From Chitinophagales bacterium (GTDB lineage Bacteria > Bacteroidota > Bacteroidia > Chitinophagales > Chitinophagaceae), in NCBI GenBank assembly GCA_020636495.1, contig JACJXQ010000008.1:3038001-3102000 (forward strand): DNA of 64,000 nucleotides. Direction: 5' to 3'. This document shows, in pieces, positions 51,500 through 60,183 of this stretch. Under the pieces are notes generated by a model, which saw nothing but the letters and a program-made list of their open reading frames with translations, searched no databases and had not been told where the DNA came from. The position numbers and the translations under genes are program-made. How positions within the stretch are numbered: the first letter of the stretch is position 1; every line of letters starts with the position of its first letter.

Positions 51500-52372
51500 C
51501 TAAGGTGTCTTATCAAAACACATAGTTCTGCAAAACGGCACATAGGTAGAGGGACCATTACCACACACATCAATGAAGTTGACATAGTAGCCTGAGCATT
51601 CCTGCCCTTCAAGAAAGTGTGGATTCAACTTGCGTCTGAATGTCGTGGCAGTAGCAGAAATGCTTACGCTGCCATTAAAATTATCACCGGCAGGCAAACC
51701 ATTCGTCCATTGTACATATTGCAGGTTGACAGTAGTGGTAGCAGGTGAGGACTGAGTAAAGCTGACATCCAGGTAATATTCACATTTCCCGTTAGCTCCC
51801 TGTTGTTCAATAATGTTCATACTTACTGATGAAAATGGAACACATGGAGGATCGGGAAAGTTTGTTACGTCATTTGCATGACAATTCTTTGTACGACCAT
51901 TACACATTAAGGCTCTTATGTACAAAGAGGTTGAAACATTCTGGCATGGTATCTTAATGATACCGCTTACCGGCAATGCCGACATAGTGAATTTCAGCGG
52001 GCTAGCTGCTGAAGGTGTATATTCAAACTCCCAACCACAGGGAGGGTCTGTATAGCCCCCGGGCAAGGTGTATGTAATCTCAATATGATATAGTCCGTTC
52101 ACCTGCTTCATTTCAGAAGCGAAGGAAATACAGTCATAATCGCTGATAACAGTATAAGTTCTGTACACTGCCGGGCATACTGTCTCGTCAGCATTCACCA
52201 GCACAAATTCAAATTCATAGTCGCCGGCACTTAAGCCTGTAATAGTAAAGGGTGCATTGGTGCGACTGGTATATGTCCCCCAGCTTCCTGAAGGTAACAT
52301 CCTGTGCCTTTCTTTGAAGTATTGTCCTGCCGAAAGTAATGGTGCCGGAATGGAGATAGTTAAGTCTGCCAT
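51500..52372 (-). CDS. Cys-rich tail protein (290 aa)
   Basis: This appears to be two or three fibronectin-like beta-sandwich modules. The first opens with LTISIPAPLLSAGQYFKERHRM and SGSWGTYTSRTNAPFTITGLSAGDYEFEFV, a classical Fn3-type 'L.p.t.Y.f.v' pattern. Cys occur at regular places (DYDCISF, PPCGWEF, IPCQNVS, ALMCNGRTKNC). It starts two bases after the next upstream gene in the operon. A tail-surface or tail-tip role is inferred from context. Confidence 0.6.
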   Translation of the reverse strand: MADLTISIPAPLLSAGQYFKERHRMLPSGSWGTYTSRTNAPFTITGLSAGDYEFEFVLVNADETVCPAVYRTYTVISDYDCISFASEMKQVNGLYHIEITYTLPGGYTDPPCGWEFEYTPSAASPLKFTMSALPVSGIIKIPCQNVSTSLYIRALMCNGRTKNCHANDVTNFPDPPCVPFSSVSMNIIEQQGANGKCEYYLDVSFTQSSPATTTVNLQYVQWTNGLPAGDNFNGSVSISATATTFRRKLNPHFLEGQECSGYYVNFIDVCGNGPSTYVPFCRTMCFDKTP

Positions 52373-52374
52373 AA

Positions 52375-52881
52375 TTATGCGGTTGGGGTTGCGTTATCGG
52401 TTGAGTATTCGCTGTCAGCATGATAAAGCGCAGTGGCTTTAACACGATAATAATAGGTCTGGTCATTGGTCAGCCCGGTATCGGTATAGTTGCTGGCGGC
52501 GCCTGTATATATTACAGACTCATTTACTGTAAAGGCAGTATCGTCAGCTCGCTCTAATGTGTACGAGGTAGCCGAAGTAACATCATCCCAATCAAGCGCC
52601 ACTTCTGTATCTCCGGGCGTAGCTGTAAAACCGGCCGGGGCTGCCAGAATGCTGGTATTCACAGACAACTCAAGCGGAGTGCTTTGTACACCATCGCAAC
52701 AATGCCTCGTTATCTTTATATTATACAAGCTGTCAACCATCAAATTATTGATCTCGAACGGCGGAATAAAATAGGGTTGTGATGTCCACAAAGTATCACC
52801 ATCTAATTTGTATGAAACAGTATAGCTTGTACTACAATTCGCATCATGATCCGTTAAGGGGATCGTTATTTTTCTTGCCAT
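52375..52881 (-). CDS. Fn3-domain tail protein (168 aa)
   Basis: Two Fn3-like modules are visible: residues about 5-75 (CSTSYTVSYKLDGDTLWTS, FEINNLMVDSLYNIKITRHC) and 78-168 (AGFTATPGDTEVALDWDDVT, YTLERADDTAF, DTGLTNDQTYYYRVKATAL). Such modules are common on phage tails and capsids for weak glycan binding. The tight packing (2 and 3 bases to its neighbours) places it in the tail operon. Confidence 0.75.
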   Translation of the reverse strand: MARKITIPLTDHDANCSTSYTVSYKLDGDTLWTSQPYFIPPFEINNLMVDSLYNIKITRHCCDGVQSTPLELSVNTSILAAPAGFTATPGDTEVALDWDDVTSATSYTLERADDTAFTVNESVIYTGAASNYTDTGLTNDQTYYYRVKATALYHADSEYSTDNATPTA

Positions 52882-52884
52882 GGT

Positions 52885-54594
52885 TTAGATATTATATTTC
52901 AGGTTTATTAATTGAATACTTATTTCGGTTGATGAAGCTGTACTGCTCGGTCCGTAATATTTAATGACACCAGAAGCGTCAATAGAAACAGTAACATTAT
53001 CATCCAGGGTACTGTTTGCGCTATTCAGCACAACCATCGTAGCCGGGCGTCCGTTCGTTCCTACTACGCCAATTATATCATTTACCAACACAGGCTCACC
53101 GGGGTCTGCAGGATCCTCAGTAATTTCTGCATTCACAACCTCCAGGTTCAGAGTCACCTCGTTATTATAAATAGAGGCGTGTGTATTTTCTTCATCTTTT
53201 ACCCAGTTATGATAACCGTTCACACTGACATCATCAGTATCTGTATCCTCAACAGTAAATACGTCATACGTAGGTGTAGCACAGGCAGGCACTGTAACAG
53301 TAAAAGCTGACGTTGCAGGCTTAACACATATTGCCGGCAAATAATCACAGAGGTCGTTAATATCGTCAACCACGAGCCCGGTTATCCTATGGGCAATAAC
53401 AGGCGAATCGTAATAAAGACAGCTGTCTATCTGTCCGACCGATGAAACTGCAAGCACTTTGTATGCAGAACAATTCATCGTCCCTGTATCAATATCACTA
53501 ACACCAAGTGCTCCGTTGCGGGTAGAGAAATAATCCATTAAGCCTTCGTAATCATCAGCTATCTTTTCCTTCAGACTGTTATAAAAACCGCCCTCATCAT
53601 AATCGGCAGGAATAGCAAATATCTTATTACTACCATCAAAATTGAGCTGCTCTTCACAAGCCCCGCAACCGAAAATCTGGCGTTGGGTACAGTCCTCCAA
53701 TGTTGTTTCCAATTTAAAAAGCTCGAAACATTTGCTTATTTGTTTGAAAGGTGTTCCTCCGGCATACTGATATTCTCGCGCTCCGCTAAAATCATCAATA
53801 TATATCCTGTTGCCATGAAGCTGACCTTCTATCTCATACATTTTCCAGGCCGGAAGGTATTCAAACCCTTCTAAAAGGTATTGTGCAGCACTTTCACTTC
53901 GTTGCAGTTTACAGTTATAGCTTATATCACGTTTTATTGATCTGGGTCTCCGTACAATACGGCCACGTAGTGTAGTAACTTTTGTAAACTTAAAATCGGC
54001 TGTACCACTTAATACAGTATCTGGCACACCAAAGAAATCACCTGTAAATGAATCAATACAATCAAATTCTGAAATGATACGTAATAATGGCTCTCCGCAA
54101 TTTCCCACCGGGACATACAAATTTTGACTTACATCGTTTAATGACACTACATCTTCAGTAGTTGATGTATCTATTGCATACCCATCCTGCTGAAAATTTA
54201 TTCCTGTTGGAACATCGCAACAATTATTCTGACAGTAACGCTCTGTGTATTTATTAAAAACGGTAATACCTCCAGATTGTACTACCTCTGCGCGCAGCAC
54301 ATAACACTCATGCGCGCACATTGCCGGGCTGAACGAGCGTAAACGCGCGTTGAAAAAATGACCGCCTCCGGGCATTACTCCAAAGTAATAGTCGAAATAG
54401 GTTGTAGCATCTTCGTATTGAGTCAGGCCGTCAGCACTATATACATAAAGCTTCAATATATAATTACCGCTGCCGCTAATACCGTTGCCCTGCAAAATAA
54501 GATCTGTTGGATAGACAATCATTTCGCAATAGCAGGGCACACCTTTAGGTTGGTGGTAAAACTGCAGGTCTTGTATATTATCAAACCATGTCAT
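52885..54594 (-). CDS. Large tail structural protein (569 aa)
   Basis: The N-terminal half has beta-rich segments (FYHQPKGVPCYCEMIVYPTDL, NYILKLYVYSADGLTQYED) and a Cys-rich knot (CAHECY, CQNNCCDVP). The middle contains LLEGFEYLPAWKMYEIEGQL and FGCGACEEQLNFDG. The C-terminal 130 residues form another beta domain (ISIQLINLKYNI at the end). It lies between the hub-like gene and the Fn3 gene. A distal-tail or baseplate-wall function fits, but no family match is recognised. Confidence 0.55.
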   Translation of the reverse strand: MTWFDNIQDLQFYHQPKGVPCYCEMIVYPTDLILQGNGISGSGNYILKLYVYSADGLTQYEDATTYFDYYFGVMPGGGHFFNARLRSFSPAMCAHECYVLRAEVVQSGGITVFNKYTERYCQNNCCDVPTGINFQQDGYAIDTSTTEDVVSLNDVSQNLYVPVGNCGEPLLRIISEFDCIDSFTGDFFGVPDTVLSGTADFKFTKVTTLRGRIVRRPRSIKRDISYNCKLQRSESAAQYLLEGFEYLPAWKMYEIEGQLHGNRIYIDDFSGAREYQYAGGTPFKQISKCFELFKLETTLEDCTQRQIFGCGACEEQLNFDGSNKIFAIPADYDEGGFYNSLKEKIADDYEGLMDYFSTRNGALGVSDIDTGTMNCSAYKVLAVSSVGQIDSCLYYDSPVIAHRITGLVVDDINDLCDYLPAICVKPATSAFTVTVPACATPTYDVFTVEDTDTDDVSVNGYHNWVKDEENTHASIYNNEVTLNLEVVNAEITEDPADPGEPVLVNDIIGVVGTNGRPATMVVLNSANSTLDDNVTVSIDASGVIKYYGPSSTASSTEISIQLINLKYNI

Positions 54595-54639
54595 GGAATA
54601 TATGTTTATGGATTATTGTTTAGAATTTATATTTTGTAG

Positions 54640-56865
54640 TTACCTGGAACCTTTCAGCGTGACATTAGGGCCATAGGGGTCAGATGTATCATAGTTAATT
54701 TCTATTTCGGTTATTCTTGCCTCCGTAAAGTATTTTCCGGGTAGCTTTACCTTCTGTCCCAGTATGATATTCCCGGCATCGCCAAAGGGGCGTATCTCCT
54801 TTAGTGTCCGGCAGCAAAGCGCTAATTGTGCGGTAAAGCTCTGGTGGAGTTTCGGATTTTCGTTCGGGTCATCTATCCAATGAAACCAATCCCACAGCGT
54901 ACCTTCATAGCCCGGTTCAAAATACATGGGATAATTCACCAGCTTAGGAGACAATAAGGTAACCAAAGAACCGAATAGCCCTCTTACTTCGTACAGATAC
55001 CGGGGTTGTGGTGGAGGTACCAGCTTTCTGCCAGATACTTTCGTTTGTGGCTCGTGCCTATGCTCCCACAAAACTGCGTTTGCATTATACCTAATATTGG
55101 GTACAGGAACCTGTTGGCTGAGATTCACAGAAGCATCATAGGGTTTTACACACCTGGCATTATCAAAATGTTCACCGTCCCACAATAATATCTTGGGCAA
55201 TGTTACAGTTTCCGATGTCAGCATTAATGCATAATCTGTGTACTCGTGAAAGAACTTATTTACTGTTGCGAACAATGAAGTGGTCCATACTGAGCCTGTA
55301 ATAAGGGTCGTGTTTATCACCTGCTGCATGGCATCCAGTATATAGTCAGTATCTGCACCGTCCAGCCTGAATTTTGTTGCGCCAAACTTAGTTGTCTTAT
55401 CCAGCACTCCATCAAATTGCGGGTTAACGGTAATATCTCCGAAAGAAGCATATCCGTTCATATAAGTACAGGCTCCGTTTCCGCATACATCAGCAGCGTC
55501 AGCACTGTAAATACCACCACTATATAGTGGTTCTTTAGTCTCGTCCCATTCATAGCACAGGCCTTTTACCAGCAAGTTCCTGTCTTCACCCTTTTCCGAA
55601 AAATCAAAGCTATCCTTATTATTCAGCCAATAATCTTTTCTTTGAAAATAGAGGGTATTATGCTCTACGCGCCATTCGCAATTGTAAAGCGTCTTCAACT
55701 GGTCAAGAAACACATCCAGAGTAATATTAGGCGCATTGCCGGGCAACCAGTAATCCGTTTTATTCATCAATGCGCCTTTAAATATATTCAGGTCATCAAA
55801 CCTCCTGATACCCTTCTCTACCATAGGAAAGAAATAACAGGCATTATAATGTGGATTCTGCCTGGGTTGCGGAGCTACTTTATTATTCCTGTCAGCAGAT
55901 GTTTCTATAGTAATAGTTTGTGCAAAAAATATGGGTACAGTATCAGCATTCACCTTAACACCGCATTTTGAACATACATTCTCAATATAGTCCCTGACCA
56001 GTGGTGCGGGGTGCTCCCTGCCGCATCCGGCGCTCTCTATGAAAAAGTTACCGAATATATCTTTTATGTCCTGGTATTGTATATAATTCAGTTTATCCTT
56101 ATCCAGCTTCTTTTTGTTCAGAATACCCAATATAAAGTTGACGATCGGGTAGATGATATATTTAAGAGTAAATACAATAGAATTAATAACAGGAGCGATA
56201 AGTAGCATTAACGGCCCCAGTACGCTCATTAGTTGTGTCATCACCCACCAGATGGTCACCAGTTTACCATTAGGTCTCATTTCATTGCAGTAACTAAACC
56301 GAGGGTGTTGTTTGTTCGGATCAATTTGCCTGCTATTGCCAAACCAGTTTTGCCAATTGTCATTTATCAGTGTATTCTTAATACAAGTCAGTGCTTCGTC
56401 TTTTTGTTTCAGCCCTACATTGAATGTACACACCTCATCTTCGCACCATGTAATGTCCGTTGCTCTTATTACCCAGTCGGTATAATCGCCACAGTTCACA
56501 TGCTGTATTTGCACCTCTATTGCGTTTACTGATGCGCTCTCATCGTCTACCAGCCATGCCTTCAGGTATTTATATGCATCTCCTTCCAACGTAAGGATAC
56601 CGGCCGCAGATTTCTTTTGATTAGCGACACCTACAGAAGGCAAGCCCTGGTTATTCCTGTTCAATGTCCATGTTAACTTTAGTTGATGCAGGTCGCCTAC
56701 GGCATCAGTTATATCCAGGAAATTGCCGTAATTAACAAATTTCCGGTGAGACGGGAGCGTACCTGTTACGGTTACCAACCTGCCACCTTGCAGGGTCACA
56801 TATTGTTCCTTTGTTCCAGATGCATCGTACCTGATGAGTTGTCTTATCAATAGCTTTAATTCCAT
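54640..56865 (-). CDS. Putative tail hub / baseplate protein with hydrophobic segment (741 aa)
   Basis: Position downstream of the tape measure gene and length fit the tail-tip hub (Tal-like) of siphoviruses. The N-terminal domain (LKLLIRQLIRYDAS...VTVTGTLPSHRKFVNYGNFLD) looks like the gp27-type barrel. Residues about 206-253 contain two strongly hydrophobic helices (WWVMTQLMSVLGPLMLLIAP, LKYIIYPIVNFILGIL) that could enter a membrane. The rest contains many aromatic residues and CxxC pairs (NVCSKCG, CGNGACTY). The C-terminus (LPGKYFTEARITEIEINYDTS) is beta-structured. Confidence 0.6.
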   Translation of the reverse strand: MELKLLIRQLIRYDASGTKEQYVTLQGGRLVTVTGTLPSHRKFVNYGNFLDITDAVGDLHQLKLTWTLNRNNQGLPSVGVANQKKSAAGILTLEGDAYKYLKAWLVDDESASVNAIEVQIQHVNCGDYTDWVIRATDITWCEDEVCTFNVGLKQKDEALTCIKNTLINDNWQNWFGNSRQIDPNKQHPRFSYCNEMRPNGKLVTIWWVMTQLMSVLGPLMLLIAPVINSIVFTLKYIIYPIVNFILGILNKKKLDKDKLNYIQYQDIKDIFGNFFIESAGCGREHPAPLVRDYIENVCSKCGVKVNADTVPIFFAQTITIETSADRNNKVAPQPRQNPHYNACYFFPMVEKGIRRFDDLNIFKGALMNKTDYWLPGNAPNITLDVFLDQLKTLYNCEWRVEHNTLYFQRKDYWLNNKDSFDFSEKGEDRNLLVKGLCYEWDETKEPLYSGGIYSADAADVCGNGACTYMNGYASFGDITVNPQFDGVLDKTTKFGATKFRLDGADTDYILDAMQQVINTTLITGSVWTTSLFATVNKFFHEYTDYALMLTSETVTLPKILLWDGEHFDNARCVKPYDASVNLSQQVPVPNIRYNANAVLWEHRHEPQTKVSGRKLVPPPQPRYLYEVRGLFGSLVTLLSPKLVNYPMYFEPGYEGTLWDWFHWIDDPNENPKLHQSFTAQLALCCRTLKEIRPFGDAGNIILGQKVKLPGKYFTEARITEIEINYDTSDPYGPNVTLKGSR

Positions 56866-56892
56866 GGTGATGATTTGATATTGTCAGTATTA

Positions 56893-57945
56893 TTATTTCC
56901 AGCGGTTCCTGTCCCGTCTTATAGCTCGTTCTGTGATTATGCCTACTCCCTGCTCATTAAAAAATATGTTCTGGTTGAGTTTATTATCTGATATGGCATC
57001 CACTACCTGGTCCAGTTTCTTTTCCAAATTATGAACATCAGAAACGTTCGCATATTTACCATCTGGTCTCACTTCTGGCTGCTTAAAAGCGGGTACAGCC
57101 AATGGCAAAGTAGCTGTCACATTGTGCAAGGTGGCACCTTTGTTGATAGCTTCCAGCAATGCCCGGTTATTGCGTGTCCCTTCAGCCGTTATTACACTCT
57201 CGCCATTGCTGATACGCACCCAGTTCCTATCATCTTCCGGTCCACCTTTACCATTAAAACCAACTACCCCTTTAGCAAATGCTGTATTTTCATTAGACAG
57301 GCTTTGAACAGCAGCATATCCGGCAGCAAGTGAGGCTACTAACGCAGCTATGGTAGCTATCGAACCGAACCCACCTCCCTCAAGTGCTGCCCTTGCCACT
57401 GCGGCTATCGCATTAGATATAGTTATTGCAGTATTAACAGCTTGTTGTCTCTTAGCAAATCGCTCACGTTGCTCAATTGACCTTCGCAACCCATCCTCTT
57501 CTATCTTCAATGCCTCAACATTTCCACGTTTGGCAAGCTCTTTGGCATTTTCTACCTTCTTCTCACGTACAGCTATCTCCTTGTCAGCAGTTTCTATTTG
57601 TGCCTTTAATATTTCATCATAAACAGCCTTTACCTCATTTCCTAACGACAGGTAGGTGTTGATCTTACCCTTAAGTTGTTTTCTATCTTCCTCTGTGAAT
57701 TTCTTTGAGTTCTTTGCGGTGTTAGTGATTTCCTTATCCGCCTCTTTAATACTTTTAGTAAGTTCTTCAAACTTTTTCGACCCCGTTGACGAGAGCCCAT
57801 CTATCTGCTTGATATAGACATCCATAGCTTTAGACACTTTATATAACTCCTTCAGTTGAGCACTGATAGACATTGTAGCTTCGTCTAAACTGCCGGTATT
57901 TACCCTGTAATTAATTTCGTGAAGTACTTCGGTAATATCTGCCAT
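56893..57945 (-). CDS. Tape measure protein, short type (350 aa)
   Basis: The start at 57945 (MADITEVLHEINYRV) is chosen; upstream codons lie in a promoter-like AT tract. A helical coiled coil (residues about 15-190) and a hydrophobic Ala/Gly segment (SIATIAALVASLAAGYAAV, about 220-240) precede the typical tape measure C-terminus FAKGVVGFNGKGG..., NGESVITAEGTRNN. By the usual rule of about 1.5 angstrom per residue the tail would be near 50 nm or shorter, short for a siphovirus. This small size recalls gene-transfer-agent tails, though it is only an estimate. Confidence 0.78.
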   Translation of the reverse strand: MADITEVLHEINYRVNTGSLDEATMSISAQLKELYKVSKAMDVYIKQIDGLSSTGSKKFEELTKSIKEADKEITNTAKNSKKFTEEDRKQLKGKINTYLSLGNEVKAVYDEILKAQIETADKEIAVREKKVENAKELAKRGNVEALKIEEDGLRRSIEQRERFAKRQQAVNTAITISNAIAAVARAALEGGGFGSIATIAALVASLAAGYAAVQSLSNENTAFAKGVVGFNGKGGPEDDRNWVRISNGESVITAEGTRNNRALLEAINKGATLHNVTATLPLAVPAFKQPEVRPDGKYANVSDVHNLEKKLDQVVDAISDNKLNQNIFFNEQGVGIITERAIRRDRNRWK

Positions 57946-58103
57946 AGGTTCATATTTTTCTGTTGAAAACCAATGCACTTGAGTAGGTGGCGTATTACCT
58001 GTAACGTATTTGTAGAAAAAGGACGTCTCCTTTGATAGCAACTTCACAACAAAGTAAATAATAATTTTTGTAATTACCAAAAAATATTTTTAATGTTGTA
58101 TCT

Positions 58104-58877
58104 GTGCAATCGTTACGTAAATACATAAGTATAGCCCTGTTGTTATTTTCTTGGCAACATGTCTCTGCCCAACAGGCTGATCCTGCAATGATATACAGTA
58201 TTCATACTAGGCTGGGTATGAATGGTCATATCAGGCATGTTACGACTTACAAATACACAAATCTCAAACATATCGGAACCGGAGCAGAGCATGCAAAAGG
58301 CACCCTTTATTCTGTAATAAAGAATTGGTACGACACCTCAGGGTATATAGTTCATGACAGTACTGCTATTTTCTATAATCCCCGATCAGCTTATGGATAT
58401 TGCAAAGAATACACCTATAGTCAACAAAATGGCACTCTTGTGATACTGATAAATACAAGATTCGATTGTATGCCCCCATATGACAACAAAGCAATTGTAC
58501 CGACTATTGTAGAACTAACTGTTCCGAATGATAGTACTGTACTCGCAAGGGAATACGAGGGCACTGAATTACAAAAGATCAGGAAAAATATTGTGAGTTC
58601 ATATAGATTCACAGTAGTCGGCGGCCTGATACGGACAACTGTATTTGATGCGTATAAAAAAGGCAAAAGTCATAATGGTATATCAACCTATACATACGAC
58701 GAATACAATAACTTTACTCAAACCACACTAAAAGTCGGCGAATCTCCACAACAGGTAATTGATCACAAAATATCTACCATAGACGACCACGGCAACACGA
58801 TAAGAATGCTCAACTTTGTTGACAATAACCCGGAGCCTGATTTCATGACGATTTACGAATTTGAATATTACGATTAA
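58104..58877 (+). CDS. Secreted hypothetical protein inside the tail operon, opposite strand (257 aa)
   Basis: A GTG start at 58104 gives a Sec signal peptide (YISIALLLFSWQHVSAQ). The mature part is of YD/RHS-like beta repeats (YKYTNLKHIGTG, YSQQNGTLVILINT, TYDEYNNFTQTTLKVG), common in secreted proteins of this phylum. It is the only plus-strand gene between the chaperone-like genes and the tape measure gene, and its last four bases overlap the minus-strand gene at 58874. It is either a cargo (moron) gene or a host gene inserted into the operon. Confidence 0.6.
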   Translation: MQSLRKYISIALLLFSWQHVSAQQADPAMIYSIHTRLGMNGHIRHVTTYKYTNLKHIGTGAEHAKGTLYSVIKNWYDTSGYIVHDSTAIFYNPRSAYGYCKEYTYSQQNGTLVILINTRFDCMPPYDNKAIVPTIVELTVPNDSTVLAREYEGTELQKIRKNIVSSYRFTVVGGLIRTTVFDAYKKGKSHNGISTYTYDEYNNFTQTTLKVGESPQQVIDHKISTIDDHGNTIRMLNFVDNNPEPDFMTIYEFEYYD

Positions 58878-59062
58878 TCTTCTTGTTTGAATTGTTCATT
58901 GTGCCACTTAAGCCAATTAGCCTTCTGTCTGATACGATAATAGAAATTGAACACCCCCGTATCCATAAAATGCTCGGCATCCCGTACATTTCCTTCACAA
59001 TATTTCAGGGCAATATCCCAAAAACTATCATACCACTCATCTACCCTGGCAGGTACAGACAT
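58874..59062 (-). CDS. Small tail-assembly chaperone-like protein (62 aa)
   Basis: A short acidic helical protein (EWYDSFWDIALKYCEGNVRDAEHFM...FYYRIRQKANWLKWHNEQFKQED). It begins in a TAATG overlap with the preceding gene and lies upstream of the tape measure gene. That is the place of the gpG/gpGT pair in siphoviruses. Tail chaperones are poorly conserved, so the assignment is positional. Confidence 0.45.
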   Translation of the reverse strand: MSVPARVDEWYDSFWDIALKYCEGNVRDAEHFMDTGVFNFYYRIRQKANWLKWHNEQFKQED

Positions 59063-59628
59063 TATTGCTGAGGATACATTCCCTCTGTATTCTCCTGTCT
59101 TGTTTTGAAATAGTTCATATCTGTCAAAATATGCGACTGCACTTTCCAGGCAGGCGTGAACGGAACTCCGATGCTCAAAAAAAAAGCGTACAAATCAGGA
59201 TCTGGCTCAATACTCTGTGATGCATCTCCTTTAGCCCAGGCAACTTTACGAGCCGTCCAAAAATCCTCAGTCGTATTAGGGTCCTCCCCTTCTACAAAAG
59301 CATAAATGGCTCCCATACGCAAAGCGCAATCTTCATCTACCGGGTAGCGCAACCTGTATTTGATATTATTAGCCAATGTAGCAATGTCTGTACGAAGATG
59401 CTTAATGTTCTTCTCATCATTACACAACTCCAGCATTTTGTCCATTATTGCAGAAAGTACATCTTTGGTAGCACCGCCTGCAGAAAAAATATTCTGTGCT
59501 CCGGCAGCTACATATCGGCTCATGTGGTAACCATTGGCCACATCTTCAGGCATGTATAATCTTACATTATGTACTTTGGAATAGAAAACCTCTTTGTATG
59601 CGGGATCGTTCGCGAAACTATTTTTCAT
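59062..59628 (-). CDS. Virion-operon protein upstream of tape measure (188 aa)
   Basis: The start at 59628 (MKNSFANDPAYKEVF) is chosen over an AT-rich upstream extension. The product is helical with a segment LANNIKYRLRYPVDEDCALRMGAIYAFVEGEDP that is unusually well structured, and a C-terminal region with SIGVPFTPAWKV. It may be the first of two tail-assembly chaperones or a TerS-adjacent factor. No family is recognised. Cotranscribed with TerS-like 59670 (41-base gap) and overlapping 58874 by one base. Confidence 0.55.
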   Translation of the reverse strand: MKNSFANDPAYKEVFYSKVHNVRLYMPEDVANGYHMSRYVAAGAQNIFSAGGATKDVLSAIMDKMLELCNDEKNIKHLRTDIATLANNIKYRLRYPVDEDCALRMGAIYAFVEGEDPNTTEDFWTARKVAWAKGDASQSIEPDPDLYAFFLSIGVPFTPAWKVQSHILTDMNYFKTRQENTEGMYPQQ

Positions 59629-59669
59629 GGTTGTGGTATTTATTATTTTGTTTTTTGTCAATTATCCTG

Positions 59670-60083
59670 TCACATCATCCATTCCAGCTCCTCTGCCCTT
59701 TGAAGTTCTTTCAACATCTTTCGTGAATCGTCAATTTCGTCTTCCATCGGCTCTACAAATATTACACGCAGGCCTTCCGCTGTAACTATATATGTGGGGG
59801 TTTCCCGTTCTCCATTTATTATCAGCCTCAGCATATCCATCTTATCCTGTACTGTCAGTGGTTGCGGCACTGGAATATCTGTATGCTTTACTATCTGCCT
59901 GAACATGTATAAAACACCCGCATCTATATGCCTGGTCACTTCCGGGTTTTGCATCATATACCTGATAGCAGCATCCTCAAATCCCTTTTCCAATTTAGGA
60001 AAAGCAGACCGCACAGCCCACAGCTTATTGCCATGCAGTATCATGCGTCTTACAAATTCGGCCTCGGTAGACGAAAGTGCCAT
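59670..60083 (-). CDS. Putative small terminase subunit (137 aa)
   Basis: The N-terminal 50 residues (FVRRMILHGNKLWAVRSAFP...AIRYMMQNPEVTRHI) match the TerS pattern: a helix-turn-helix in which a lineage 'G.n...A...A.P' is followed by 'a..ll..peV...I'. The next part (TVQDKMDMLRLIINGERETP) matches the TerS oligomerisation or clip region. The C-terminal acidic helices fit the TerS barrel. It is the first gene of the tail operon, behind a TATATTTG promoter, and is 15 kb from TerL. The assignment is moderate because TerS proteins diverge quickly. Confidence 0.55.
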   Translation of the reverse strand: MALSSTEAEFVRRMILHGNKLWAVRSAFPKLEKGFEDAAIRYMMQNPEVTRHIDAGVLYMFRQIVKHTDIPVPQPLTVQDKMDMLRLIINGERETPTYIVTAEGLRVIFVEPMEDEIDDSRKMLKELQRAEELEWMM

Positions 60084-60137
60084 TTTTCTCTCTTTTTATC
60101 CTCTTAAACCAGTACTACCCTCTTCATAGTACTAATG

Positions 60138-60164
60138 CAAATATACACAAATTTAAATAACAAA
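60138..60164 (-). promoter_or_regulatory. Promoter of the TerS-tail operon
   Basis: A perfect TATATTTG -7 box (60138-60145, minus strand) and upstream 15-base AT-tract (60150-60164) identical to that of the capsid-operon promoter. TTTG words lie 15 and 19 bp upstream of the box. The leader to the ATG is about 48 bases. Confidence 0.65.
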
Positions 60165-60183
60165 CAAACAAATTTTTGTTGTA

